Shown: positions 1 to 9,961, numbered from the stretch's first letter. The stretch: DNA of 64,000 bases from Streptomyces sp. NBC_00237 (GCF_026342435.1 NZ_JAPEMT010000001.1:1854501-1918500), one strand, 5' to 3'. Notes: a model not told the origin generated them from the sequence alone. Made by a program: numbers and translations.

Positions 1-564
1 GCGGGCATCGCCGGTCTGATCACGTATCTGATCGTCGGCGGTCTCTCCGGCTTCTTCGAGAACAAGCTCGAAGAGGAGGAGGAGCGCGAGCACGAGGCCG
101 AGGAAGAGGCCAAGCGCTCGGGCAAGAAGGTCACCGGCGTCGCCCTCGCGGGCAAGGCCGCGTTCTTCATGTTCCTCTACCTGGAGGTCCTGGACGCGTC
201 GTTCTCCTTCGACGGCGTCATCGGAGCCTTCGCGGTCACCAACGACATCGTCCTCATGGCGCTCGGCCTCGGCATCGGCGCGATGTACGTGCGTTCGCTG
301 ACGGTCTACCTGGTCCGCCAGGGAACGCTGGACGACTACGTCTACCTGGAGCACGGCGCGCACTACGCCATCGGCGCCCTCTCCGTGATCCTCCTCGTCA
401 CCATCCAGTACGAGATCCACGAGGTCATCACGGGCTCCGTCGGCGTCATCCTGATCGCCTGGTCCTTCTGGTCCTCGGTCCGCCGCAACAAGCGGCTCGC
501 GGCCGAGGAAGAGGCGGGCGGAGCAAATTTTAAGAAGCAGGACGAAGTCTCCTCCGGGGTCTGA
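1..564 (+). CDS. DUF475 (TerC-like) membrane protein, 3' part
   Basis: The reading frame is open from base 1, so the start lies outside the window and 187 C-terminal residues remain. The visible part has a hydrophobic helix at the very start, an acidic Glu-rich loop (about residues 20-40), then four more hydrophobic segments including EVLDASFSFDGVIGAF, a motif with membrane-embedded acidic residues typical of DUF475 and the related TerC metal-export families. The tail is charged and cytosolic in appearance. A TerD-family gene follows in the same direction, and DUF475 genes commonly sit beside ter genes, so a role in metal or tellurium-related envelope stress is likely. The exact substrate is unknown. 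Confidence 0.85.
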   Translation, partial: AGIAGLITYLIVGGLSGFFENKLEEEEEREHEAEEEAKRSGKKVTGVALAGKAAFFMFLYLEVLDASFSFDGVIGAFAVTNDIVLMALGLGIGAMYVRSLTVYLVRQGTLDDYVYLEHGAHYAIGALSVILLVTIQYEIHEVITGSVGVILIAWSFWSSVRRNKRLAAEEEAGGANFKKQDEVSSGV

Positions 565-608
565 CCCCCTCGCGGGTGTGACCCGGAGAAGATTGCGGAA
601 CGCTCCCC

Positions 609-650
609 ACGGGGCGGCCACCAGGCGGCATCGCCCGGTGGCCGCCCCGT
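609..650 (+). terminator. Hairpin terminator after DUF475 gene
   Basis: A perfect 14-bp inverted repeat (609-622 with 637-650) lies 45 bases after the stop codon. It has no clear T-tract, as is usual for Streptomyces terminators. Confidence 0.7.
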
Positions 651-714
651 CGGGCGTTCGCGGTACGGGCGGGGAACAGCAGCGGGGAACGACGAGAGAT
701 GGGGGTGGGGGCCG

Positions 715-1470
715 ATGGCCTTCTGGGACGGCATACGCGACAGCCTGGGCGGCTGGCGGGGCAGCTCGGCACAGTTCGACTCCGGCAGCGCCGCGACGAA
801 CTCCATCGAGCTGACGAAACGGCACCCGACGGTGTCGCTCGGCAAACAGGGCGCGGACACGGGCAGCCTGCGCGTCAACCTCTCCTGGCGCATGCGCACC
901 TCCGACATCGGCGGACGGCAGAAGCACGCCGGGAACTTCTTCAGCCGCTCCTTCAAGTTCTTCCAGCCCGAGACGGTCCAGGCGCACACCCAGGGCGTCG
1001 TCAACGTCGACCTGGACCTCGGCTGCCTCTACGAGCTGAAGGACGGCAGCAAGGGCGTCGTACAGCCCCTCGGGGGCTTCTTCGGCGACATGAACGGCCC
1101 GCCGTACGTCAAGCTCAGCGGCGACGACCGGTTCGGTGCGCCCTCCGGCGAGACGATCTTCATCAACCTCGACCACCGCGACGAGATCAAGCGGCTCCTG
1201 GTCTTCGTCTACATCTACGACCAGACCCCCGCCTTCGACCGCACCCACGCCGTCGTCACGCTCTACCCCAGCAACGGCCCGCGCATCGAGATCGCCCTCG
1301 ACGAACGGGCCCCGCAGGCCCGCTCGTGCGCCGTCTTCACCATCGAGAGCGGCAAGGAGGGCCTGACCGTGCGCCGCGAGGTGAAGTTCGTCTACGGCTT
1401 CCAGGCCGAGCTGGACCGCCTCTACGGCTGGGGTCTCCAGTGGGGCAGGGGCTACAAGACGAAGGCATGA
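715..1470 (+). CDS. TerD-family tellurium/stress protein
   Basis: A 251-residue soluble protein. The middle and C-terminal parts match the TerD fold: VDLDLGCLYEL (about residue 101) is the acidic Ca2+-binding strand typical of the family, followed by the FGDMNGPPYVKLSGDDR segment and TIFINLDHRDEIKRLLVFVYIY. The N-terminal 80 residues, with SLGKQGADTGSLRVNLSW, resemble the TerA/TerF-like variants rather than the short 190-residue TerD. The protein probably acts in the cytoplasm, peripheral to the membrane, as part of the Ter stress system. A weak GGGGG stands just before the ATG. Its exact partner is unknown; a second TerD gene lies at 19.2-20.1 kb with different domain extensions. Confidence 0.85.
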   Translation: MAFWDGIRDSLGGWRGSSAQFDSGSAATNSIELTKRHPTVSLGKQGADTGSLRVNLSWRMRTSDIGGRQKHAGNFFSRSFKFFQPETVQAHTQGVVNVDLDLGCLYELKDGSKGVVQPLGGFFGDMNGPPYVKLSGDDRFGAPSGETIFINLDHRDEIKRLLVFVYIYDQTPAFDRTHAVVTLYPSNGPRIEIALDERAPQARSCAVFTIESGKEGLTVRREVKFVYGFQAELDRLYGWGLQWGRGYKTKA

Positions 1471-1543
1471 GAAAAGGGCGCGGACCGGCCGAAGACCCGT
1501 CGCAGTCGAAGCACCGAGCCCCCGCGCGGCACGCCGCACCGTC

Positions 1544-1569
1544 AACGCCGTCCACGTGTGGGCGGCGTT
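1544..1569 (+). terminator. Hairpin after TerD-family gene
   Basis: A 10-bp stem with one G-T pair (1544-1553 with 1560-1569) and a short loop, followed by an AT-rich stretch. The 240 bases from here to the next gene are AT-richer than their surroundings and presumably hold its promoter, but I cannot fix -35/-10 boxes. Confidence 0.55.
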
Positions 1570-1813
1570 GAGCATATTTAAACCTCCATTACTGCATTTC
1601 CGCTGCACTGTTCGAGTGGCTAAGAAAACCACTGGCGTGCCGGGCTGAAGAAATCTGACCTGCTTTTAGCTGGTCAATTAATCTCGGGCACGGAAAGTCA
1701 GTGGCCGGGGAATTCCGGCGGGGTCTTCGGTATCCCGTTCTCCGGTCGTATTCCGGGTCCTTGCGCGCCTCGCGCGCCGGGCCGGGAGCGGCGATGGAAG
1801 GACGGAACACGGC

Positions 1814-2419
1814 GTGTCAGCCGCAGCCCCACCAGCACCCCCGAGACCGCGCAGCGCGCATCAGACGAAGCCCGAGCCCCCCGGCGCCCAGCGGGTCCGC
1901 TCGGCCCTGGCCGTAGCCATGGTGGTCTGTGCCTTCGCAGCTGTCCTCGGCGAGGCGTACTACCGACGCTACGAGGCCCACATCGGCGGCTTCCTGGTCC
2001 AGGAACTCCTCGGTGCCTTCGTGCACATCGACCCGAACCGCCCGGACTTCTACTTCAAGCTCGGCGAGTCGGTCATGGGTCTGCGCATTTCCTACGGTTG
2101 CAGCACCAGCATTCTCGTCTTCCCCGTGCTGCTTTCCTCCGCGCTCTGCCTCCGTGGCCGCGGAAACGTCGGAAGAGTTCTCCTGGCAACCGGTGTCGCT
2201 ATTGCAATCGTATTTATTACGAACTGTGTGCGACTGCTCGTCATCGCCCAATTCGTCGGCAACTGGGGAACCCTCGCCGGGTTCGGCTGGGGCCACACCG
2301 TCGTGGGCTCGCTCGTCGTGCTCGTCGGCATCGTCGTCGCGTACTTCCTGTACATGCGCATTCTCTTCGCCGATCAGTCCGGGCGAAAAGGTCGCTGGGA
2401 ATCCGTCTCACACCGGTAA
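1814..2419 (+). CDS. Exosortase/archaeosortase family protein
   Basis: A 201-residue integral membrane protein that starts at GTG with GGAAGGA about 11 bases upstream. After a Pro-rich cytosolic N-terminus there are about five hydrophobic segments. The exosortase catalytic triad is visible: Cys96 in SYGCSTSI, Arg140 in the NCVRLL motif and His161 in GWGHTVVGS, in the usual order and spacing. Known family members cleave C-terminal tripartite sorting signals of secreted proteins at the membrane and are found in genomes that make exopolysaccharide. Here it heads an operon with a small single-span protein and a processive glycosyltransferase, and large secreted proteins are encoded directly downstream. 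It is shorter than proteobacterial exosortases (about 280 residues), which fits the minimal core type. Confidence 0.88.
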   Translation: MSAAAPPAPPRPRSAHQTKPEPPGAQRVRSALAVAMVVCAFAAVLGEAYYRRYEAHIGGFLVQELLGAFVHIDPNRPDFYFKLGESVMGLRISYGCSTSILVFPVLLSSALCLRGRGNVGRVLLATGVAIAIVFITNCVRLLVIAQFVGNWGTLAGFGWGHTVVGSLVVLVGIVVAYFLYMRILFADQSGRKGRWESVSHR

Positions 2420-2458
2420 ACGCGGCACTCGGCACTCGAAGAGGTCCAAGGAAACGAC

Positions 2459-2611
2459 ATGTACCAAATCCCCAAGAAGCCGGGCGGCCTGGCGGTGACC
2501 GGAGTGCTCTCCTTCGGCGTCAAGGTCGCGATCGCGGCGGTCACCATCGCCGTCGGAATCCTCCTCGTCCGCTGGGCGATGATGCGCCGTCGCGCAGCCA
2601 GGGGGCAGTGA
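2459..2611 (+). CDS. 50-residue single-span protein with sorting-signal-like layout
   Basis: An ATG with AAGGA 8 bases upstream opens a 50-codon frame that ends one base before the glycosyltransferase ATG. The product has a short basic N-terminus (MYQIPKKPGG), the motif LAVTG at residues 11-15, one hydrophobic helix of about 20 residues and a C-terminal RRRAARGQ. Motif plus helix plus Arg cluster is the layout of LPxTG-like and exosortase sorting signals, here almost without a mature protein in front. It could be a substrate of the upstream exosortase or of a sortase, or simply a small membrane subunit of the glycosyltransferase complex. I know no named family for it. Confidence 0.75.
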   Translation: MYQIPKKPGGLAVTGVLSFGVKVAIAAVTIAVGILLVRWAMMRRRAARGQ

Positions 2612-2612
2612 C

Positions 2613-3971
2613 ATGACACTGCTTCCCATCTCCATCGCGGTCTCGCTGCTGCTGGCCGTCATCTTCCTCATCTACGTCACCATGCTGGTCGAGCGCTATG
2701 TGCGCTACCTGCGCCACGAGCCGGCCGACCCGTCCGACTTCACCTGGCACTTCGTCATCCCCGCGCTCAATGAGCAGGCGGTGCTCGGCGACACCCTCGA
2801 CTACCTGACCGGCACCTTCCCCACCGCCAACGTCTGGGTCGTCGACGACGCCTCCGAGGACGCCACCGCCGCCATCGCCACCGAGCGGGCCCACGGCAAC
2901 GAGCGCGTCAAGCTGCTCAGCCGCGTCCTGCCGCTGGCTCGTACCGGCAAGGGCGACGCGCTCAACCACGCGTACAAGCAGATCGCGGCGGGCATTCCGG
3001 CCGACCTGCAGGACCGCCACGTCATGATCGTCGTCGACGCCGACGGCATGCCCTCCACGAACCTCCTTCAGGTCTGCGCGGGCGAGAAGCTCTTCGGCGA
3101 CGAGGGCATCGCGGCCGTCCAGGTCGAGGTCCGGATGATCAACCGGGACGTGCACCAGCCCCTCAAGGAGGGCAGCCGGTTCGCCAACTGGTACGCCCGC
3201 ACCCTGGTGCGCCTCCAGGACATCGAGTTCCGCGGCCCCATCTCCGCCATGCAGATGCTCCGCGGCCGCACCGGCACCATCAACGTCGGCGGCAACGGCC
3301 AGCTGGTCCGCATGTCCGCCCTCACCTCCATCGCGGGTGAGCAGGGCGAACCCTGGGGGCAGGCGCTCCTGGAGGACTACGAACTGGGCCTGCGCCTGAT
3401 GCTGGCGGGCTGGCGCAACGCGTACACCGTCGACTCGTGGGTCGAGCAGGAGGGCCTGTACGAGCTCTCGCTGCTGCTCGCCCAGCGCACCCGGTGGGCG
3501 CAGGGCTCCATGCAGTGCCTGCCGTACCTGCGCAACGTCTGGGCCAGCCGCAACTTCTCCAACGGCGGTCTGGTCGAGGTCACCTACTACCTCTTCCAGC
3601 CGTGGATGCAGATCATCGGCTCGATCGTCTTCCCGATCCCGGTCCTGGTCTTCATCCAGAACAACAGCCTCTACAACAGCTTCGTCTCCGAGTACCTGCT
3701 GTTCGGCGGCGCGCTGATGTTCGCCTTCTACGCGGCCGTCGGCCTCGGCGAGTTCGTCATCTGGGGCTACCTCTACCGCCGCTACTCCGAGAGCGCGATC
3801 AGCATGCCGCGCGCGCTCGGCTGGGGCTTCGGCCTCATCGCGTACAACTTCCTGATCTACGTGATCGCCTGGCGGGCCCTGTTCCGCCTGCTGGGCGGCC
3901 GTCACGAGTGGCCCAAGACCCTCCGCAACGCGGAGTCGTACGGGAACGTCGGCGGAACGGGGTCCCGATGA
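2613..3971 (+). CDS. Processive family-2 glycosyltransferase (membrane)
   Basis: A 452-residue protein of the cellulose/hyaluronan/chitin synthase type. It has an N-terminal helix (about 7-27), then the GT-A catalytic domain with all four signature elements: VVDDAS near 75, the DxD-like VVDADG near 140, LLEDYELG near 254 and QRTRWAQG (QxxRW) near 291. Four or so hydrophobic helices follow from about 325 to 430. The full motif set indicates a processive enzyme that polymerises a UDP-sugar and exports the chain. The gene starts one base after the small upstream gene, and its stop overlaps the next start (ATGA), so the operon is translationally coupled. The donor sugar cannot be read from sequence. 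Confidence 0.9.
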   Translation: MTLLPISIAVSLLLAVIFLIYVTMLVERYVRYLRHEPADPSDFTWHFVIPALNEQAVLGDTLDYLTGTFPTANVWVVDDASEDATAAIATERAHGNERVKLLSRVLPLARTGKGDALNHAYKQIAAGIPADLQDRHVMIVVDADGMPSTNLLQVCAGEKLFGDEGIAAVQVEVRMINRDVHQPLKEGSRFANWYARTLVRLQDIEFRGPISAMQMLRGRTGTINVGGNGQLVRMSALTSIAGEQGEPWGQALLEDYELGLRLMLAGWRNAYTVDSWVEQEGLYELSLLLAQRTRWAQGSMQCLPYLRNVWASRNFSNGGLVEVTYYLFQPWMQIIGSIVFPIPVLVFIQNNSLYNSFVSEYLLFGGALMFAFYAAVGLGEFVIWGYLYRRYSESAISMPRALGWGFGLIAYNFLIYVIAWRALFRLLGGRHEWPKTLRNAESYGNVGGTGSR

Positions 3972-4921
3972 CCCTGCCGCCGTCACCACGGCGCCACCGG
4001 CGCGCAGGGCTCCTGGCCCTGCGCGCCGCGCTGGCGGCTGCCGCGCTGCTGTCCACCAGCAGCTGCGCGCCCGGTTTCACCGTCGGGCAGGGGCCGCTCG
4101 CCACCGACTGGCGCAACGGCACCTGCCACCGGCTGACCTCGGCCTTCGACGCCGGGCTCGAAGTGGTCTCGGAGAGCGCCCCCTCGGTCGCCTGCAACAC
4201 CCCGCACAACACCGAGACCCTCTCGGTCAAGAAGCTGACCGGGCCGCTCGCCCAGTACAAGGAACGGCCCAGCCCGTTCCTGATGGCGACCTCGATGGGC
4301 CCACTGTGCAACCGCGAGGAGCTGGCCGCGCACCTCGGGGCCCGCGCCGACCAGCCGTTCCACGGCATGCACGTCACCGCCTTCGGCCCCACCCGCAAGG
4401 AGTGGAGCGAGGGCGTGCGCACGGTGCGGTGCGACGCGGTGATGGAGTACGAACAGGGCAAACCGTTCATGAACTACATGCTCCAGCGCCCCTTCAAGGA
4501 CATCCTGAAGTCCGAAGCGGGCACGCCCTTCCGGCTCTGCCGCACCACCGTCGGCAAGGAACTGCGCAACGTCGGCTGCGACAAGCCGCACCAGGCGGAG
4601 TCCGTCGGCTACGCGCCACTGGCCGCGGCGGGCACCACCGCCGCCCAGCGCTGCGCGAAGACCGTCCGGGCCTACATGCGCCGCGCGCTGCCCGCCCGGT
4701 ACGCCGTCCTGCCCGACCCGGTCGTCGCCCACTCCGACCAGATGGTGCACTGCTGGGTCGGCCAGGCCGACCGCACCGAGCTCAGAACCGGTTCTCTGTA
4801 CGCCACCGAGGACGCCGCTCGGGCCGCCGACAACGCCGCGAAGAAGGCCGCGAAGAAGGCCGCGAAGAGCGCGGCGAAGAACGCAGCGAAGGACCGCACC
4901 ACGACAGGCGGATCGTCATGA
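3968..4921 (+). CDS. Septum-formation-like lipoprotein
   Basis: The true start is the ATG that overlaps the glycosyltransferase stop. The 317-residue product has a signal peptide ending in LLSTSSC, a passable lipobox. Two repeats of the Septum_form type follow, each with a GxCxR/L stretch and then a V-x-C-x-x-P-H motif (VACNTPHN near 75, VGCDKPHQ near 203), so paired cysteines probably form disulphides outside the cell. The C-terminus is a low-complexity Ala/Lys tail that could bind acidic wall polymers. The start of the next gene overlaps its stop. The role is unknown; the context suggests assembly or anchoring of the polymer made by the upstream synthase. Confidence 0.75.
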   Translation: MTLPPSPRRHRRAGLLALRAALAAAALLSTSSCAPGFTVGQGPLATDWRNGTCHRLTSAFDAGLEVVSESAPSVACNTPHNTETLSVKKLTGPLAQYKERPSPFLMATSMGPLCNREELAAHLGARADQPFHGMHVTAFGPTRKEWSEGVRTVRCDAVMEYEQGKPFMNYMLQRPFKDILKSEAGTPFRLCRTTVGKELRNVGCDKPHQAESVGYAPLAAAGTTAAQRCAKTVRAYMRRALPARYAVLPDPVVAHSDQMVHCWVGQADRTELRTGSLYATEDAARAADNAAKKAAKKAAKSAAKNAAKDRTTTGGSS

Positions 4922-6612
4922 CCTCTGTGATTCCCGAAGGTTCGCAGGCATCCCCGGGCACCGTGACCGGCCCGCAGGCCGCCGAAGAGCGCCACGCCGC
5001 CGTCTACCGGCCGACCACCGTCACCACCTCCCGGATCAGACGCACCGCGATCCTGGTCGGCGTCCTCGCGGCGGCGGCGATGCTCGCCCGGCTGTTCCTC
5101 GGCGGCACCGTCGGCATGGCGGACAACTACGACGGGCACCGGCTCACCTGCCAGCTCGACGTCATCGTCCACGACCCGGACACCAGGGCCGCCTTCGAGT
5201 ACGTCTCCACCCGCTACGACGAGCACAAGTGGTACGGCGAGGTCTGCGGCTCCGGCGGCGAGGTGTACGCCTCCACCGCCCGCTACCTCCTGCTCGCCGC
5301 GAAGACCCTCACCCCGCTGTTCGGTTACGCGGGCGCCCTGGACCTCAGGGTCCTCGGAGTGCTCTGCGCCCTGCTGTTCGGGGCCGCCACCGCCCTGCTC
5401 TACGTGGCGCTGCCACTGCGCACCTGGCTGCGCGGCCTGGTCACCGTCCTGCTCGCGGCGGCCACCCTCGACTCGGTGGTGGCGCTGTACTTCATCTCGC
5501 CGCTGAACGAGTCCGCCGCCGTCGTGGGACTGGTCTTCACGCTGGCGATGATGTTCCGGGTGGTGCGCGGGCCGCAGGCGCGCTGGGGCGATCTCCTGGG
5601 TCTCACCTTCTGCGCCCTGTTCACCGTGCTGGCCAAGACCCAGATGGCGACCGTGGTGATCGCGGTGCTGCCGGTGATGCTGCTGCGCGGGGTCAAGCTG
5701 CCCTGGCGGAAGAAGCTCCCCGAGCCCTCGGGCGACGGCGGGCTCAGCCGTGCGGTGCGCGGCGCGGTGCGACGGCTGCCCGCCATCGCGCTGGCGCTGG
5801 TGCTGGCCGCGAGCACCGGGGCGTACGCCTCGGCCAAGCCGACCTGGTTCCAGGAGATGTACAACTACCACCAGGTCTTCGTGGAGATGCTGCCGCACAG
5901 CCCCACTCCCGAGCAGGACCTGGTCGAACTGGGCCTGCCGCCCCGCTTCGTGGAGCACACCGGCACCCGGCTCAACGGCTCGGGCCTCACCTGGAGCCAG
6001 GACTACCGGATCTTCTACGACCAGGTGGACACGCCCCAGCTGATGGGGTTCTACGCCCGCCACCCGGAGCGGCTGATCGGCATGGCGGACCGGGGCATGG
6101 TCGGCATGATCAACGGCCGGGCCAGTTACCTCGGCAACTACCCGGAGGGCACCGGCAACGCGCCGTACGCCAAGGACTGCCGGGTCTGCCTGATCTCCGG
6201 CGCCTACCACCTGGCCAAGCCGGTGCGCTGGATCGTCTTCCCGCTCCTGTGGGGCGGCTCGCTGGGGCTCGGTCTGTGGATCGCGACCCGCCGCCGCATC
6301 AACCCGGGGCTGCGCGGCACCGGCGTGGTGCTCGCCAGCGTGACCCTGGCCACCCTCGCCCAGTTCTGGGCCGTGATGTTCAGCGACGGCAGCAACGACC
6401 TGGACAAGCACATGGTCTTCGCCTGGTACGGCACCGCGCTGCTGCCGGGCCTCCTGCTCGCCGCCCTGGTCGCGCTGGAACAGGCGGCCCGGCCGGTGTC
6501 CGGACTCGCGGGGGTGCCGGGCCAGCCCGGAACCGTACCCGCGAAGTCCGGTGCTCGACCGCAACTTCCCTCTCCCGCACAGGAGGGCCCGCACGCCGGC
6601 TCCGGCGCATGA
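4918..6612 (+). CDS. Polytopic membrane protein, possible GT-C transferase
   Basis: A 564-residue protein that starts at an ATG overlapping the lipoprotein stop. A disordered N-terminus of about 40 residues leads to one helix, then a large outside loop with acidic residues (VGMADNYDGHRLTC) and several more helix groups at about 130-260, 285-305 and 430-520. One long helix followed by a DN/YD-containing first loop is the layout of GT-C glycosyltransferases, but I see no diagnostic motif beyond that. A second long extracytoplasmic stretch (about 310-420) contains CRVC. As the last member of the exosortase operon, a role in the same surface glycan is the best guess. Confidence 0.7.
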   Translation: MTSVIPEGSQASPGTVTGPQAAEERHAAVYRPTTVTTSRIRRTAILVGVLAAAAMLARLFLGGTVGMADNYDGHRLTCQLDVIVHDPDTRAAFEYVSTRYDEHKWYGEVCGSGGEVYASTARYLLLAAKTLTPLFGYAGALDLRVLGVLCALLFGAATALLYVALPLRTWLRGLVTVLLAAATLDSVVALYFISPLNESAAVVGLVFTLAMMFRVVRGPQARWGDLLGLTFCALFTVLAKTQMATVVIAVLPVMLLRGVKLPWRKKLPEPSGDGGLSRAVRGAVRRLPAIALALVLAASTGAYASAKPTWFQEMYNYHQVFVEMLPHSPTPEQDLVELGLPPRFVEHTGTRLNGSGLTWSQDYRIFYDQVDTPQLMGFYARHPERLIGMADRGMVGMINGRASYLGNYPEGTGNAPYAKDCRVCLISGAYHLAKPVRWIVFPLLWGGSLGLGLWIATRRRINPGLRGTGVVLASVTLATLAQFWAVMFSDGSNDLDKHMVFAWYGTALLPGLLLAALVALEQAARPVSGLAGVPGQPGTVPAKSGARPQLPSPAQEGPHAGSGA

Positions 6613-6691
6613 CAGCAAGGGCTCCAGGGCCGAGAAGAACCGGGTGTTCCGCGTGCTCCCCGATCAACTATCAGACAGAGAAGGAGGATTG

Positions 6692-9600
6692 ATGTCAGTC
6701 GGCTCCGTTCGACAGGGCGGTTCCCAGAAACCGTCCAGGCTGAGACGTCAGTTCACCAAGGCAGGTGTGGTCACCGTAGGTGTCGCCACGCTGATGTCGG
6801 GCGTCAACGCCCCCGCGTTCGCCGCGGGCCGTCCCGCGCCGGGCGGCGAGCGCGCCGCGTTCGCCGACACGGTCGACTTCGGTGAGGCCCCCACGGCGTC
6901 GCTGTCCGACTTCAACAGGGGCACGTTCCCCTGCGGCGGTTACATCAACCAGGGGCCCAGCACCGACGAGGTGATCGCCACCTGGTCCGGACGCTCCGGG
7001 TTCTGGGGCGGCGGCGCCTGTCCGGCCAACAACGTCGGCGACCAGAGCGCCATCGGCTTCAAGCCTTCGGTCAAGCAGGTCGAGGACGTCGAGACCGACT
7101 TCCAGATGGCCGAGGTCTCGCGCTACAACAACGTGATCCAGGGCAGCTCCTCGAACCCCCAGGTCACCGGCAAGCTGCACCTCTTCCTCCAGAAGAAGGA
7201 CGTGGTCTGCACCTGGAAGGTCATCGAGACGGACAACCGTCCCGGTGACGTCCCGGACCCGGTGACGATCGACTGCGGCGGCACCATCGAGCCGTTCACC
7301 TCGGCCAACGGCAAGAAGTACGAACTGGACCTGCGCGGCTTCCGCGAGGGCACCCGGGACGGCTCCGGCAAGGTGACCTGTTCGCCGAGCAACCCGCTGA
7401 TCCAGACCTGGCAGACGCTGGAGCGGTCCACCACGGGGGCGTGCCTGTTCGCCCGCCTGGTGGGCGTTCCGCAGCAGCTTGAGGTCAAGAAGACGGTCGA
7501 CAAGGCCACCGCGCAGTACGGCGACGTGGTGACCTACACGGTCACGGGCACCAACACCGGCACCGCGGACCTGAAGCCCGCGAAGATCACCGACGACATG
7601 ACCAAGGTCATGGACGCCGCGGAGATCACCGGCGTGCAGTCGGCCACCGTGGACGGGCAGCCCGTCGACCCGCCCACCTACGACGACGCCACCAAGAAGC
7701 TCACCTGGAGCGGCGACCTCGCCGTGGGCAAGAAGGTGGAGATCACCTACCGGGTGCGCACCAAGAAGCTGGCGGGCACCGACAACCAGCTCGACAACGT
7801 GATCACGGCGCCCGACTCGAACTGTGCGAACGGCACGGCGAACGACTGCAAGACCAACACCAAGATCACCGAAGTGCCGCTGAAGGTGAAGAAGGCGGTC
7901 AGCAAGACCACCGCCGAGGCGGGTGACGTCGTCACGTACACCGTCGAGGTCGAGAACCCCGGCAACAAGCGTGACGAGGTCGAGGTCGTCGACGACATGA
8001 CGGCCGTCCTGGACGCCGCCGACATCGACGGCACGCCGAGCGCCACCGTCAACGGCGCGGCCGCAGCGGCCCCCGTCTTCGACGCCGCGGCCAAGAAGCT
8101 GACCTGGAAGGGTCCGATGGACGCGGGCGCCAAGCTGGTGCTCACGTACAACGTCAAGGTCAAGAACCCGCTCGCGGGCGACAAGAAGCTCAACAACGTC
8201 GTCAAGGTGGAGGGCTCCAACTGCGAGGCCGGTACGGCCCCGGAGTGCACGACCCAGGTCACCACGATCGAGACGCCGCTCAAGGTCAAGAAGACGGTCG
8301 GCCAGAAGGTCGCGGGCGCCCGCAACACGGTCGAGTACACGATCGTGGTGGAGAACCCGGGTGCGGCCCGCAACCCCGTCAACGTCACCGACGACCTGAC
8401 CCAGGTGCTCGACGCGGCCACGCTGCGCGGCGCGCCGACCGCCACGATCAACGGCCGGGCGGTCAGCCCGTCCCCGGTCTACGACCCGGCGACGAAGAAG
8501 CTGACGTGGACGGGTCCGCTGGGCCGCAACGAGAAGCTGGAGATCGCCTACCGGGTGCAGACCCCGCGCGCGGCCTCCGGTGACAAGCAGCTGGACAACG
8601 GCGTTACCGTGCCGGACTCCAACTGCGCGAATCCCGCCGCGGACCCGCAGTGCCGGACCACGGTGCCGATCGCGGACGTGACGATGACGAAGACCGGCCG
8701 TCCGGCCCAGCCCCGGGTGGGGCAGAAGTACTTCTACACGATCGTCCTCAGCAACACCGGCAAGGTCGACCTGGTCGGCGGCGCGAGGCTCAGGGCCACC
8801 GACGACCTCCGGGACGTCCTGGACGACGCCAACTACAACAACGACGCCAAGGTGCAGTCCGGCCCCGCCGGGCGGCTGACCTTCACAGGGGGCGCGAACG
8901 CTTCGCTCAAGTGGGAGGGCGACCTGAGGGTCGGCGAGACCGTGACGATCGTGTACTCGGTCACCGTGAAGCGTCAGAACCTCGGCAACATGGAACTGAA
9001 CAACACCCTGACCAGCGTCTACGACCTGTCGTCGGTCCGCGGTGCGGTACGCCGTGCCGAGGAGGACGGGGAGAACGCCGGTCACTGTGAGAACGGCGAC
9101 CCGCGCTGCGACACGAACACTGGTATCGCCTACCTGAACACGGTGAAGACGGCGTCTCCGGCGAAGGTGAAGCCGGGTGAGACGGTGACGTACACCTGGA
9201 GCCTGAAGAACTCGGGCAAGGCCGAGGTCGCGGGTGACCCCGATTTCGACTACGTGGTGGACGCGATTCCGGGTGTGCTGAAGTACGCGGACTACAACGA
9301 CGACATCAAGGTCGTCGAGGGTCCGGGTGCGGTGTCCTTCGCGGACGGCAAGCTGAAGTGGACCGGTCCGCTGAAGGTCGGTGAGAAGGCCGTCGTGACC
9401 TTCAGCGTCACCGTCCGCAAGGACGCGCTGAAGGGGCTCCCGAAGAACAAGGGCGCCATGATGACGAACACGGTCAACACGGAGTACAACTGCTGGCCCG
9501 GGCAACCCGAACGAGCCGCCGGAGAAGGTGTGCTCGGCCACGGTGGAGATCGTCCCGCCGGTCGTCGTCGACCCGCCCGTTCCGCCGGGTCCTGACCCGG

Positions 9601-9857
9601 AGCCGGAGCCGTGCAGCAAGAAGCCGGGCTCGAAGAACCCGTGCAAGCCGGTCAAGCCGGTCAAGCCGTGCAGTCACAAGCCGGGTGCCACGCACCCGTG
9701 CAAGCGCAACGGCCACCAGCCGCAGGGCGGCAGCCTCGGACAGCTCGCCGAGACGGGCGGTGACACCGACTCGCTGCTGGCGATCGGCGGCGTCTCCGGT
9801 CTGCTGCTGCTCGGCGGCGGACTGACCCTGGCGGCCTCGCGCCGACGCAACCACTGA
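6692..9857 (+). CDS. DUF11-repeat surface protein with LAETG anchor, frameshifted near the 3' end
   Basis: ATG preceded by a strong AAGGAGG. The signal peptide ends around FAAG. An N-terminal domain of about 220 residues is followed by five DUF11-type beta-sandwich repeats starting near residues 262, 396, 528, 660 and 813 (each opens with VKKTV or TKTG and continues VTYTV/YFYTI). The frame then runs into EYNCWPG and is diverted at 9497-9502 into a meaningless tail ending at 9595. Removing one base of the CCCGGG run restores a Pro/Cys-rich stalk and QLAETGGD, a hydrophobic helix and RRRNH: a classic Streptomyces sortase signal ending at 9857. The intact protein would have about 1054 residues and be wall-anchored. 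Either the gene is broken, the base is an assembly error, or the switch is functional. Confidence 0.85.
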
Positions 9858-9924
9858 GCACAACCGGTCACTGCCGTAAGGCAGCTGACTGAGCGTCATC
9901 ACAACTGAACAGCTCCACGGGTGA

Positions 9925-9961
9925 GCGTGAGGCCCGCACCGTCCCGGTGCGGGCCTCACGC
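9925..9961 (+). terminator. Strong hairpin terminator after DUF11 gene
   Basis: A perfect 16-bp stem (9925-9940 with 9946-9961) with a 5-base loop, 67 bases after the end of the DUF11 protein frame. The rest of the gap to 10150 holds no other gene. Confidence 0.8.

Noticed and set aside
699..1571. Long Arg/Pro-rich frame overlapping the TerD-family gene
   Set aside because: It is a GC-frame shadow; the TerD frame has a recognisable domain. Many similar shadows across the host DNA were dropped for the same reason.
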